A DNA stretch of 20,554 bases from an uncultured Caulobacterales bacterium (GCA_938007945.1 CALLME010000188.1:1-20554), one strand, 5' to 3'. Shown: positions 6,770 to 13,878, counted from the stretch's first letter. The notes: generated from the letters alone by a model not told the origin. Translations and numbers: made by a program.

Positions 6770-7771
6770 ATGACCAAATTACGCAAAATTACAGCTATTC
6801 TGGCGATTTCGGGCCTCTCCTCAGTTCTTTTGGCGGGCACAAGCCATGCGGGAGGGCGTTACGGCGCCCCCCAGACGAATCATCTGCCGAATCACTTGGC
6901 TCCACAACAGATGCGCAATGTGAATATCATGCCCGTTCCACACGGCGCCCAAATGGGTCGTTATTATGGTCTGCCCGCAAATTATCACGGCCCGCGACGC
7001 ACGGGGCTCAAGCAAGGCATTTCAAATCTCATCCCACAGCCTAAAAACCCCGCTTATAAGAATTGGGGTGATAAGCTGACAGGACGTAAGCAACTGGCCT
7101 ATCAAATGCCGCCACCGCCTGCACCATATGGGCAGCAGTTCCAGCAATGGATAGATTATGAGCCGCAATATACGCTCTATCCTGGCGATCAACTCGATAT
7201 CGTTGTGCCCAGCGCGCCGGAATTGTCTCGTACGCTGACTGTTGGCCCAGACGGCCGTATCGTGATGCCAAATGTGCCGCCTATTATGGCTGCGGGTCGG
7301 ACGTTTACCTACGTTGAAGGCGCGCTTTCAGCAGAACTAGCGAAACTGCTCCGCAATCCAAAAATTGCAGTGACGCCGCGTGCCTATAGCCCGCAGCAGA
7401 TTTTCGTCGGGGGTGAAGTCGGCGCGCAAGGCACTTATGCTATGCCGGGCCCTGTTGGAGTTATGGAAGCTGTACTTCTCGCGGGCGGTCTACGGCCTAC
7501 AGCTAAAACAGGCAGCGTCGCAGTGATGCGCCGTGCGCCAAATGGCGGCATGATGATGCGCGTTGTGAATCTAAAGAACGGCATGCGCAATATTCGCGAA
7601 TATAACGACAATATGCAGCTACGCCGCGGCGATATCATCTTTGTACCGCGCAATAGCCTCGCCGAGATTGGCGCTTGGATGGGCAATTTCCGCTCCGCCT
7701 TACCCGTTGACTTCAATCTGAGCTATCAGTTTGGCGCCAATAATGGCGGCACAACAGTTGTTTCGCCTTAG
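6770..7771 (+). CDS. hfsD: HfsD-like outer-membrane polysaccharide export protein (Wza family)
   Basis: A 333-residue secreted protein of the Wza/polysaccharide export family, forming or gating the outer-membrane exit pore. Start: ATG at 6770 with AAGGGA about 8 nt upstream; a longer reading from a TTG at 6737 would spoil the signal peptide. Residues 1-27 are a signal peptide ending SHA. Residues 28-125 are a low-complexity Gly/Pro/His/Tyr/Gln-rich region. The export domain starts at YTLYPGDQLDIVV (134-146) with LTVGPDGRIVMPNVP (156-170), followed by a SLBB-type domain (IFVGGEVGAQGTYAMPGP, 211-228) and LRRGDIIFVP (284-293). No lipobox cysteine follows the signal peptide, unlike E. coli Wza. 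A terminator lies just after the stop, so the gene is probably monocistronic. Confidence 0.86.
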   Translation: MTKLRKITAILAISGLSSVLLAGTSHAGGRYGAPQTNHLPNHLAPQQMRNVNIMPVPHGAQMGRYYGLPANYHGPRRTGLKQGISNLIPQPKNPAYKNWGDKLTGRKQLAYQMPPPPAPYGQQFQQWIDYEPQYTLYPGDQLDIVVPSAPELSRTLTVGPDGRIVMPNVPPIMAAGRTFTYVEGALSAELAKLLRNPKIAVTPRAYSPQQIFVGGEVGAQGTYAMPGPVGVMEAVLLAGGLRPTAKTGSVAVMRRAPNGGMMMRVVNLKNGMRNIREYNDNMQLRRGDIIFVPRNSLAEIGAWMGNFRSALPVDFNLSYQFGANNGGTTVVSP

Positions 7772-7833
7772 CGATTTAAATCGCTCACATTAAAGCCCTT
7801 AAAACCCGCACAGTTTTGGTGTGGCTTTTTAAG
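7770..7833 (+). terminator. Palindrome and imperfect terminator after hfsD
   Basis: A 16-bp perfect palindrome AGCGATTTAAATCGCT (7770-7785) overlaps the hfsD stop. It is followed by a hairpin with core stem CCGCAC (7806-7811) and GTGTGG (7819-7824), a 7-nt loop, and flanking A-tract/T-tract arms (CTTAAAA from 7798, TTTTTAAG to 7833). The T-run after the core supports intrinsic termination of hfsD, and the flanking A-run could allow use from the other side for the leftward gene at 7996. Confidence 0.6.
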
Positions 7834-7856
7834 CCCTAAACAGTTTCATCGCAAAA

Positions 7857-7871
7857 CTGCGCGTAGCGCAG
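7857..7871. repeat. Short perfect hairpin between hfsD and the Sel1 gene
   Basis: CTGCGC-GTA-GCGCAG is a 6-bp GC-rich stem with a 3-nt loop. No T-run follows on either strand, so it is not a standard terminator. The rest of 7834-7995 shows no gene or recognisable site. Confidence 0.35.
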
Positions 7872-7995
7872 CTTCTAAAATCAAGATACTAACTTATACA
7901 AAGCAATCTGTTTAAAATGCGGCAACTCTAACTCGCAGACTTTAGCGCAAGCAGAACACGCGCCCCAAAGGCACGCTAAAATTTCATCTATCGCT

Positions 7996-8301
7996 TTAAG
8001 CGGCCTGCTTTGCTGTTTCGAGCAACTCGCGGTTCTCTTTGAGCCATCCACGTGCCGCGCGTTGTGCGAGCGTCACGTCTTCATTGCTCATTTCAAGCTT
8101 GATTTCTTCGCGATACGCTTTGGCAGGCATGCTGCCCATCATCGCCGCGAGGTTGAACCACTTATGCGCTTCAACGAAATCTGGACCACGCTCTTCGACA
8201 TCTGTCGAATAAATTAAGCCCAAGCGGAAAAGATCCTCGGGTTGTGCGCCTGCAATGATTGCAGCTTTTGCTTCTGTTACTTCTACATCTGTAAAGGCCA
8301 T
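7996..8301 (-). CDS. Small Sel1-repeat-like protein
   Basis: A 101-residue, soluble, acidic, helical protein. The segment DLFRLGLIYSTD...FVEAHKWFNLAA...AKAYREEI (about 22-68) fits one Sel1-like (TPR-related) repeat: LG-x-Y in helix A, A-x-K-W-F-N-x-A-A in helix B. Such short Sel1 proteins are common in alphaproteobacteria; their role is not established and I do not assign one. The start at 8301 is preferred over one 7 codons upstream because AGGGAGG lies 3-10 nt before it. No signal peptide or TM is visible. It is preceded by a 430-bp non-coding stretch and probably has its own promoter. Confidence 0.75.
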   Translation of the reverse strand: MAFTDVEVTEAKAAIIAGAQPEDLFRLGLIYSTDVEERGPDFVEAHKWFNLAAMMGSMPAKAYREEIKLEMSNEDVTLAQRAARGWLKENRELLETAKQAA

Positions 8302-8330
8302 ATCTGCCTCCCTATTTTTCACCTATTACC

Positions 8331-8374
8331 GACGGACAATCCTTCGGTTTGAACGCCGCAGACTTAAGTCCGTC
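8331..8374 (-). promoter_or_regulatory. Inverted repeat in the likely leader of the Sel1 gene
   Basis: GACGGAC (8331-8337) and GTCCGTC (8368-8374) are perfect 7-bp complements separated by 30 bp. The interval contains a second palindrome GACTTAAGTC (8361-8370) that competes with the outer stem. It lies 30 bp upstream of the Sel1 start. It could be a leader structure or an operator; no known riboswitch is recognised. Confidence 0.3.
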
Positions 8375-8734
8375 TCACATTCATAAACTGAACTTGTTCG
8401 CGTCGAATAAATATAAGGTTAAAGCCTGTAAAGGTTAATCAAGTTTTATTTGTATTAAAACAAGTAAATATGTATTACTTTAAGATTTATACGTGATTAA
8501 AATATAGTTATACTTAAAACTATACTGCTCAATACATATTATTCATGAACGAAAAGTCGAGTAATATCGAAGACTAGCGCGCTCAAAAAACTTCAAAATA
8601 AATTGAAAAAACTGCATTTTTTTTCTTTATGAGGCCATATTTTCTCAAATTGGCACACAGCTATCTTCCGAAAAGAGGGCAATTTAAGCGCTTCATTAAG
8701 ACTTAAATATCGGCTCTGTCAGATGAAAGCGGGC
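8375..8734. other. AT-rich non-coding region between prfC and the Sel1 gene
   Basis: About 360 bp downstream of prfC and upstream of the Sel1 gene. It is strongly AT-rich, with stop codons in all frames and no ORF with a ribosome binding site. A weak A/T hairpin followed by a run of eight T lies around 8607-8628. GGTTAA occurs twice, 16 bp apart, around 8417-8438. No convincing terminator for prfC and no clear promoter could be assigned. Confidence 0.4.
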
Positions 8735-10327
8735 TTAAATACGCTCTTTCGTCGAGAGGAACCGGAGTTTCGGGTTTTTTTCCTGCGCATAGGAAATATC
8801 CCAACCCGATTTGGCAAGATAAACAGGCGCACCGTCGAGGTCAGTACCTGTATTGTTACGGTTCTTGGCAATGAAGTCCTCAATCAACGCGTCATCATCC
8901 GCCGCAATCCAGCGCGCGATTTGATAGGGCGGCATTTCGAACAGCACGTCTAGCCCGTATTCATTTTTCATACGGTCCGCCATCACCTCAATTTGCAGCT
9001 GCCCAACTGCGCCGACAATCATATCTGCGCCAAAGGCCGGACGGAAAAGTTGCGTGACACCTTCTTCGGCAAGACTCTCAAGCGCTTTACGCAAATGTTT
9101 CGCCTTAAGCGGATCAACCGTGCGCGCACGGCGCAGAATTTCAGGCGCAAAGTTCGGAATACCCGCAAAACGGATTTTGCCAGATGTCGAAAGGCTATCC
9201 CCAACACGCAAGCTACCATGGTTGGGAATCCCAATTACATCCCCCGCAAAGGCGTTGTCCGCGAGCTCACGGTCTTGGGCAAAGAACATCATCGGATTGT
9301 GCACCGATATAGCTTTGCCGTCCGCCGTCTTCAGGCGCATGCCGCGCTTAAACTCACCCGAACAGAGGCGCAGGAAGCCGACGCGATCTCGGTGGTTGAG
9401 GTCCATATTCGCCTGCACCTTAAAGATAAAGCCTGTGACTTCGCTATCGGTCGGCGCAATGTCGACCTCTTGGCCGTTCTTTTTCGCCGCTTCCACCTGC
9501 GGGCCTGGCACAAGTTCGGCGAGCGCGTCGATAAGCTCTTTGACGCCAAATTTACGCAGGGCCGAACCAAAATAAACAGGTGTTAAATGCCCTTCGCGGA
9601 AGGACTGCATGTTAAATTCGCCGTATTCCTTGGCGAGTTCGACCATTTCGCGAAACTCTTCGAGCAGTTCGCTATCGTTAAACAGCGTTTCAATCTCTGG
9701 TCCGTCCATCGGCAGTTGCGGTGCCCCTGCCCCCGTATCGCCGTCCTCGTCTGGGCGAATGAATTGATAAAACATATCCGTCTTAAGATCAGCCACGCCT
9801 TTAAAACGGCGACCGCTCGCGGCGGGCCACTGCATCGGCACAACATCCAGCGCGAGCTTATCCTCAATCTCTGACAGCACATCAAATGTTTCGCGCCCTT
9901 CGCGGTCCATTTTATTGACGAACGTAATAATCGGAATGTCGCGCAGGCGACAAACCTCAAACAGCTTGAGCGTCTGCGGCTCAATACCTTTGGCGACGTC
10001 CAATACCATAACGGCGCAATCGGCCGCGGTTAAGGTTCTATAAGTATCTTCAGAGAAATCCTCATGGCCTGGTGTATCGAGCAGGTTAAAGATGAGGTCC
10101 ATATGCTCAAACGTCATCACAGATGAGCTGACAGAAATCCCGCGCTCTTGCTCAATCTTCATCCAGTCAGATTGCGTGCGCCGCACCTTGCCGCGCGCCG
10201 CCACGACCCCCGCTTGGTGGATCGCGCCCGCCGCATAAAGCATATTTTCCGTCAGCGTCGTCTTACCCGCATCAGGGTGAGAAATAATCGCAAAAACGCG
10301 ACGACGCGTATGTTCAGAAATAGCCAT
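8735..10327 (-). CDS. prfC: Peptide chain release factor 3
   Basis: A 530-residue translational GTPase, the normal length for RF3 (E. coli 529). RF3 recycles RF1/RF2 from the ribosome after peptide release. Visible GTPase motifs: G1 SHPDAGKTT (16-24), G2 region ERGISV (61-66), G3 DTPGHEDF (84-91), G4 NKMD (138-141). The later domains contain family blocks such as GAVGQLQIEV and GLDVLFEMPPY; there is no domain IV/V of the EF-G type. The ATG at 10327 fits the N-terminus of the family, though its ribosome binding site is weak (GAGC). It is on its own on the minus strand; the upstream 540 bp have no clear gene. Nothing is missing or unusual. Confidence 0.97.
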   Translation of the reverse strand: MAISEHTRRRVFAIISHPDAGKTTLTENMLYAAGAIHQAGVVAARGKVRRTQSDWMKIEQERGISVSSSVMTFEHMDLIFNLLDTPGHEDFSEDTYRTLTAADCAVMVLDVAKGIEPQTLKLFEVCRLRDIPIITFVNKMDREGRETFDVLSEIEDKLALDVVPMQWPAASGRRFKGVADLKTDMFYQFIRPDEDGDTGAGAPQLPMDGPEIETLFNDSELLEEFREMVELAKEYGEFNMQSFREGHLTPVYFGSALRKFGVKELIDALAELVPGPQVEAAKKNGQEVDIAPTDSEVTGFIFKVQANMDLNHRDRVGFLRLCSGEFKRGMRLKTADGKAISVHNPMMFFAQDRELADNAFAGDVIGIPNHGSLRVGDSLSTSGKIRFAGIPNFAPEILRRARTVDPLKAKHLRKALESLAEEGVTQLFRPAFGADMIVGAVGQLQIEVMADRMKNEYGLDVLFEMPPYQIARWIAADDDALIEDFIAKNRNNTGTDLDGAPVYLAKSGWDISYAQEKNPKLRFLSTKERI

Positions 10328-10864
10328 AAGAGTGCTCAGTTAAACTGCGCACCGTCTAGGGCGATTGTAGAAGAGATTCAAGTGGGGTGAAACGGAGACG
10401 TCTGAATAGCCCAGACACCATCGCTCACTACCAATCAAGTGGCAGCCAAATAAAAGTGAAACAGCCCAAAGGGTCAAAGACGCGCTAGAGTAACGTCTTA
10501 CCCGTTTCGTCGACCAGAAACAGGAGGACTATGGCATACGTTCTTAGGATGAGGGTTAAAACGGGCATCAATCGCTAAATATGACTCATAATCAAACTCT
10601 GAACGCTCGGATGGAAACGTCCAACAGATAAAAAAAGGGTGTCGGGTGTGGGAAGGTAAATCCCCGTTGCAGACATTGCTCAGCGCGATCATAAGCAAGA
10701 AAGCATAAGCTAGGCCGAACATTTAAATCAATCCAGCGTAGAGCTGTCCTCGGCACTTACTGACCTCTAACTCACGTCGTTCAAACCCAATTCTCACAAA
10801 AAATCGTCCATTATCTCTTTTACAATCGTCATGATGTTCGTCCATTCGCTCTGATAAGATTTAA
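10328..10864. other. Sparsely coding stretch upstream of prfC
   Basis: About 540 bp with no gene I can support. The longest reading is a 74-residue leftward frame (10722-10498) with a hydrophobic start (residues 1-17) but no ribosome binding site and a His/Pro/Ser-rich remainder that resembles no family I know. With the broken gene directly upstream (10865-11379), the stretch looks like decayed accessory DNA. The prfC promoter should lie near 10328-10450, but no clear -35/-10 pair was found. Confidence 0.4.
10498..10722 (-). CDS. Doubtful small hypothetical ORF
   Basis: A 74-residue frame. The first ~17 residues are hydrophobic and end near NVCNG, which could be a weak signal peptide; the rest is rich in Ser, Pro, His and aromatic residues without a recognisable motif. 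There is no Shine-Dalgarno sequence before the ATG. It sits between prfC and a pseudogene, so it may be a gene remnant or a chance frame. Confidence 0.15.
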   Translation of the reverse strand: MFGLAYAFLLMIALSNVCNGDLPSHTRHPFFICWTFPSERSEFDYESYLAIDARFNPHPKNVCHSPPVSGRRNG

Positions 10865-11379
10865 TCAGACTTGCCGACGCGTTATGAGCGCAACTGCAGC
10901 AATGACATAAAGCCCGGCTTTCGGAATACTGCCTAATGAGCGAACATGATTGAGCCGAGTCCAGATGCGTCCATAATGTTTCCAATAAACCTCTGCTTCA
11001 AAAGAGATGTATTCTAGTGCCTCGAGTTTATTATTCATTGGTACGCTCCCAAACATGGTCATTAGAAAGACGGATGGAATATAAACAATGGTGGCTAGAA
11101 TGATCGTAACCAGAGCCGAACCAGTGAAGGCAAACAAACTATAGATAGCAAATAAAACGGATAAGAGAGCGACCGACAAAATACTCGCAACAAATTGGGT
11201 TTTTATCACCGTTCAATTGATATGCTGCATGGCTTCTATTCCTCCTGCAGGCACAGTCCTCAGAAGGGCTTTCATAATAAACTCCGCATAAACTCTGAAA
11301 AGGCGGAAAATGCGCCACCTATTATGGCGGTCCAGAAAGCCAAAAAGAGACTAAAGTATAAGGACCATTCATAGGTCAT
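10865..11379 (-). pseudogene. DUF1772 (anthrone oxygenase-like) membrane protein, frameshifted and interrupted
   Basis: Reading left from an ATG at 11379 with a strong ribosome binding site (AAGGAG, 11391-11386) gives a TM helix and GGAFSAFSEFMRSLL, then TGA. The next frame continues MKALLRTVPAGGIEAMQHIN, TGA, then TVIKTQFVA and about 110 residues with two or three TM helices and the family-like blocks GSVPMNNKLEAL and WTRLNHVRSLGS. Joined together these match the order of DUF1772 proteins (FSxFVMxAL, MQxIN, VPLNN, WTRWNHVR). Two lesions break it: an 11-bp near-tandem duplication (repeat ATAAACTC at 11277-11284 and 11288-11295) and an in-frame TGA at 11213-11215, one transition from CGA. The C-terminal part could start at a GTG at 11209, but no ribosome binding site precedes it. 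Confidence 0.7.
11277..11295. repeat. 8-bp direct repeat offset by 11 bp, cause of the frameshift
   Basis: ATAAACTC occurs at 11277-11284 and 11288-11295 with CGC between. Removing one 11-bp unit restores SEFIMKALL in a single frame, the pattern expected for DUF1772 proteins, so replication slippage or small duplication is the likely origin of the frameshift. Confidence 0.65.
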
Positions 11380-11734
11380 AGAATTCTCCTTTAAATATAT
11401 TGGGAAAAGAGGTTTGATTACACAATTTTGTCAAATTTCTCTGTTCAAAAAAGAAGATAAACACTTCTTTCACGCATATATTAAATATATAATTCTCGTC
11501 TTGGGGGAGCTTTATTTGCACATTTAAATCATTTAACTCATTGAATTTATTGTTAAAATTTAATTTTAAGGATTAATTAACTTTTCTGTTGACCCTTTTT
11601 TATATTTGTGCTTCAGTTTACTTATAGGAATTTTTGTTCCTATATGGGCGCGGCACTGGGGCGAAAACCAAAATCCGCATATATTTGTAACGAGAGGGTA
11701 ATTCCGCTTGGTTACGGCATAATCGGGGGCGCGT
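11380..11734 (+). promoter_or_regulatory. Promoter and leader region of the fimbrial operon, with CtrA box at 11566-11581
   Basis: A 355-bp AT-rich region between the broken DUF1772 gene (leftward) and the first fimbrial gene (rightward). TTAA-GGATTAA-TTAAC at 11566-11581 matches the CtrA consensus TTAA-N7-TTAAC exactly. TTGACC at 11589-11594 could be a -35 element, but the -10 is unclear (nearest AT-rich hexamer CTTATA at 11621). From there to the ATG at 11735 would be an untranslated leader of about 100 nt. The ribosome binding site of the DUF1772 gene is at the left end. Confidence 0.55.
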
Positions 11735-12313
11735 ATGCGCATCTTTATTTCAACCTGCCTTTTGGCGGGAGCGGGATCGTTTGGCTTAGCGTCAGCTGGT
11801 AGTTATACTGGGGCGCAGAGTGCATATTCCAAACCTCAGCATACTCAGTCAACGACAACGCTTGATTTGGGTATAAAGGGGTATATTAAACCGCATTGCT
11901 CCCTACATCTCGACACGAATGATGTACATCAGACACTTACCGATGGCGCAGGATCTGCCCGCGTTGGTTTTGATGTAAATTGTAATCAGCGGCTTGCTGT
12001 AAGAATTAAATCCCAAAATGGCGCTCTGCTTCATGAGAGTTGGCAGAGCCTTGAGACGAGCCCGGGGTTCACAGAACGTGTGCCTTATGAGCTCGAGTTT
12101 TCCGTGGGCGTGGACGGGGCGCATCCGATTCATGTGAGCAGTCAAGATGTCGTCAATACGCCCCTTGGCGGATCTACTGGGGTGATACCTTATCACGCTC
12201 GTGGAAAACTACAGTTTAATTGGTCTCCGGAGGCTCCGCTAATTGGCGGGAACTATGGCGACGTAATCGAAATTCGTGTCACCGGAGAAGGTGGCAGGGG
12301 TGGTCGTTCTTAG
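11735..12313 (+). CDS. Archaic fimbrial minor subunit (spore coat U domain)
   Basis: A 192-residue secreted pilin-like protein. The signal peptide is residues 1-21 (ends LASA). The mature part begins with a Ser/Thr/Gln-rich stretch, followed by a spore-coat-U/Csu-type Ig-like domain: IKGYIKPHCSLHL with Cys55, VGFDVNCNQRLAVRIKS with Cys83 (the conserved disulfide pair), NGALL, and the C-terminal GGNYGDVIEIRV block typical of this family. An in-frame TAA lies 12 nt before the ATG, so the start is fixed; GGGG about 6 nt upstream serves as ribosome binding site. It is first in the operon, ahead of the likely major pilin, so it is probably a minor or anchoring subunit. The extra Gly/Arg tail (GEGGRGGRS) after the last strand is unusual. 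Confidence 0.78.
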   Translation: MRIFISTCLLAGAGSFGLASAGSYTGAQSAYSKPQHTQSTTTLDLGIKGYIKPHCSLHLDTNDVHQTLTDGAGSARVGFDVNCNQRLAVRIKSQNGALLHESWQSLETSPGFTERVPYELEFSVGVDGAHPIHVSSQDVVNTPLGGSTGVIPYHARGKLQFNWSPEAPLIGGNYGDVIEIRVTGEGGRGGRS

Positions 12314-12314
12314 T

Positions 12315-12327
12315 GTGACACTGTCAC
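12315..12327. promoter_or_regulatory. Short palindrome before the major pilin gene
   Basis: GTGACA-C-TGTCAC is a perfect 6-bp inverted repeat with a 1-nt centre, just after the stop of the minor subunit gene and 80 bp before the pilin start. It resembles an operator half-site pair more than a terminator (no adjacent T-run, loop too short). No matching regulator can be named; spacing does not fit CRP. Confidence 0.3.
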
Positions 12328-12408
12328 GATAAGTACGATTTTTAGGGGGTCTGCATTTGTGGGCCTGAATGATGGGGCGTGATCCCTTTAATACTATGGA
12401 GTAAAACT

Positions 12409-12978
12409 ATGAAACTCAAACTAATCGCCTTAGGCGTATCAACGGCAGCCATGATGGCTTTGCCAACAACTGCTTTTGCAGACGAGCCAGCATCAGCTGA
12501 ACTCGATTTCACTGGCGAGCGTGCTTGCGAATGTGTTGTCGATCTAGGTCAAAATGCTGTTCTTTTCGGTGACCTCGGTCGTCGTGGTCAAGCGGAGCGT
12601 CAGTCAATTCGTGCGGACGTTTTTTGCAACCAGCCTTCAGAAGTCACTTTCGAGTCTGAAAATGGTTACATGCTTATTCAAGCAACTAACCCTGCAAATG
12701 AGCCAACCGATGCAAGTGAAGTTGATAAAACTTCAGGCGCAAACCCTGGCTTCTCAGCGGGTCTTGACTACAGCGCGTTCATTCCAAGCGAAGGCTTGAG
12801 TGCTGACACAGGCAATCCTGCTTTGCTAGCTGGCACACCGGTTTCTGTTGGAACTATTCCAGCCCAAAACCGCAACAATGTTCGTGTTGTCTTTGATACT
12901 ATTGCAGAGAGCCAGCCTCTCTTGGGTGGTACATATGAAGACACACTTACTGTCACATTGACACCACAAGGCGTCTAA
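12409..12978 (+). CDS. Likely major pilin of the archaic chaperone-usher fimbria
   Basis: A 189-residue secreted subunit. The ATG at 12409 has GGAG about 8 nt upstream; a reading from 12379 would hide the signal peptide (1-24, ends AFA). The mature domain has ACECVV (Cys40, Cys42), IRADVFCNQPSEVTFES (Cys73), and ends GGTYEDTLTVTLTPQGV, the C-terminal strand typical of spore-coat-U pilins. Signs that it is the major subunit: six of seven arginines use CGT, codons are more uniform than in the neighbours (high expression bias), and a strong terminator follows directly, which would keep its mRNA more abundant than the chaperone-usher message. It would be assembled by donor-strand exchange into the fibre. 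The C-x-C pair is unusual. Confidence 0.8.
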   Translation: MKLKLIALGVSTAAMMALPTTAFADEPASAELDFTGERACECVVDLGQNAVLFGDLGRRGQAERQSIRADVFCNQPSEVTFESENGYMLIQATNPANEPTDASEVDKTSGANPGFSAGLDYSAFIPSEGLSADTGNPALLAGTPVSVGTIPAQNRNNVRVVFDTIAESQPLLGGTYEDTLTVTLTPQGV

Positions 12979-12986
12979 AGTCGTTG

Positions 12987-13021
12987 GTCAACTGGCAGTG
13001 AAGTCTGCCAGTTGACTTTTT
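12987..13021 (+). terminator. Strong intrinsic terminator/attenuator inside the fimbrial operon
   Basis: GTCAACTGGCAG (12987-12998), a 6-nt loop, CTGCCAGTTGAC (13005-13016) and TTTTT form a perfect 12-bp stem followed by a T-run, 8 bp after the pilin stop. It should stop most transcripts and allow partial read-through into the chaperone gene 30 bp downstream, which has no visible promoter of its own. Confidence 0.92.
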
Positions 13022-13050
13022 ACTAAATGCATCAATCTCGGGGGAGAATC

Positions 13051-13878
13051 ATGCGTCTATTTATTATTAAAATCTTGGTGGGAGTGGCTATTATTTTGGC
13101 CACTCTATTTACCTCTAATTTCGCTTTTGCCAATTCCTTAGGTGTAGAGCCACTCTTTCTGGAAATCCGTCCAGGGCAAAGTGCGGCTATCCGTGTGAAT
13201 AATATTTCCGATAACGATGCACCCGTTGAAGTGTATGTTAAAGAAAGGTTGGTGGATGCTACAGGTGTGCAGACGCGCCGCGAAGCCGATGACGCCTTCA
13301 TAATATTTCCGCCACAAACTGTGATTCCGCCAAACAGTACGCAAGTATTTCGTTTGCAGCCGATTGATAAAACGATGACGGAATCTAAGTCCTATTATGT
13401 ATCAATTCGTCAACTACCCGTAGACCTTGGAGAGAGTGACGGCGAAGGCGCCCGTGTTCAAGTCGTATTTGCTTTCGATGCCGCCGTGCATGTAATTCCG
13501 CGTAAGGCGGAACCCAAGCCCGTCGCTGTTGACGCAAAATTGAGTCAGATGACGATTAAAGTTCCCACCGGACGTTATGAAAATGATGATGAGGGGGAAC
13601 CCAGAGAGGTAATGGAAGATAAAATCGTGCCTGCTGCGCAACTGACGTTACGCAATGACGGTAATCGTTATTTATATCTTCAAGACCAAGAATATACGCT
13701 TAACGGAACTCAACAAGACGGATCAAGCCTAACCTTTGATGATTGGAGTGTTGATGAAGTTCTCAAATCCGTATCTGTAGTACTGCTACAGCCGAAGTCC
13801 ACGCGGACATTTAAGCTCCCCCTTCCCGAAGGCACAAAGCCATCAAACTTATCGTTCAAAGTTAAAGCTCGGCGCTAA
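13051..13878 (+). CDS. Periplasmic fimbrial chaperone (PapD/CsuC-like)
   Basis: A 275-residue periplasmic chaperone that holds subunits unpolymerised and delivers them to the usher. The start at 13051 is chosen because GGGGAGA lies just upstream; an ATG at 13027 would put an extra 8 polar residues before the signal peptide. Signal peptide about 1-27 (ends AFA). The first Ig domain shows LGVEPLFLEIRPGQSAAIRVNN (30-51), FIIFPPQTVIPPNSTQVFRLQ (83-103) and SYYVSIRQLPV (114-124), the last being the strand and linker block of PapD-like proteins. The second domain contains an acidic insert (ENDDEGEPREVMED) and ends with a strand-rich tail. It stands between pilin and usher, the usual order in archaic (Csu-type) systems. 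Confidence 0.87.
   Translation: MRLFIIKILVGVAIILATLFTSNFAFANSLGVEPLFLEIRPGQSAAIRVNNISDNDAPVEVYVKERLVDATGVQTRREADDAFIIFPPQTVIPPNSTQVFRLQPIDKTMTESKSYYVSIRQLPVDLGESDGEGARVQVVFAFDAAVHVIPRKAEPKPVAVDAKLSQMTIKVPTGRYENDDEGEPREVMEDKIVPAAQLTLRNDGNRYLYLQDQEYTLNGTQQDGSSLTFDDWSVDEVLKSVSVVLLQPKSTRTFKLPLPEGTKPSNLSFKVKARR

Noticed and set aside
10531..10578. A 15-codon ORF preceded by a perfect AGGAGG
   Set aside because: The spacing from AGGAGG to ATG is only 3 nt and the peptide has no recognisable feature; it lies in a decayed stretch.
10794..10985. A 63-residue leftward frame
   Set aside because: It overlaps the 3' end of the DUF1772 pseudogene in another frame and has a Cys/Ser-rich composition typical of a shadow.
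11608..11802. A 64-residue rightward frame in the fimbrial leader
   Set aside because: It runs into the minor subunit gene in another frame, lacks a signal or ribosome binding site, and the subunit start at 11735 is fixed by an upstream in-frame stop.
12314..12328. CRP-type site before the major pilin
   Set aside because: TGTGA and TCAC are separated by 5 nt and not 6, and the right half-site is incomplete; only a generic palindrome is reported.
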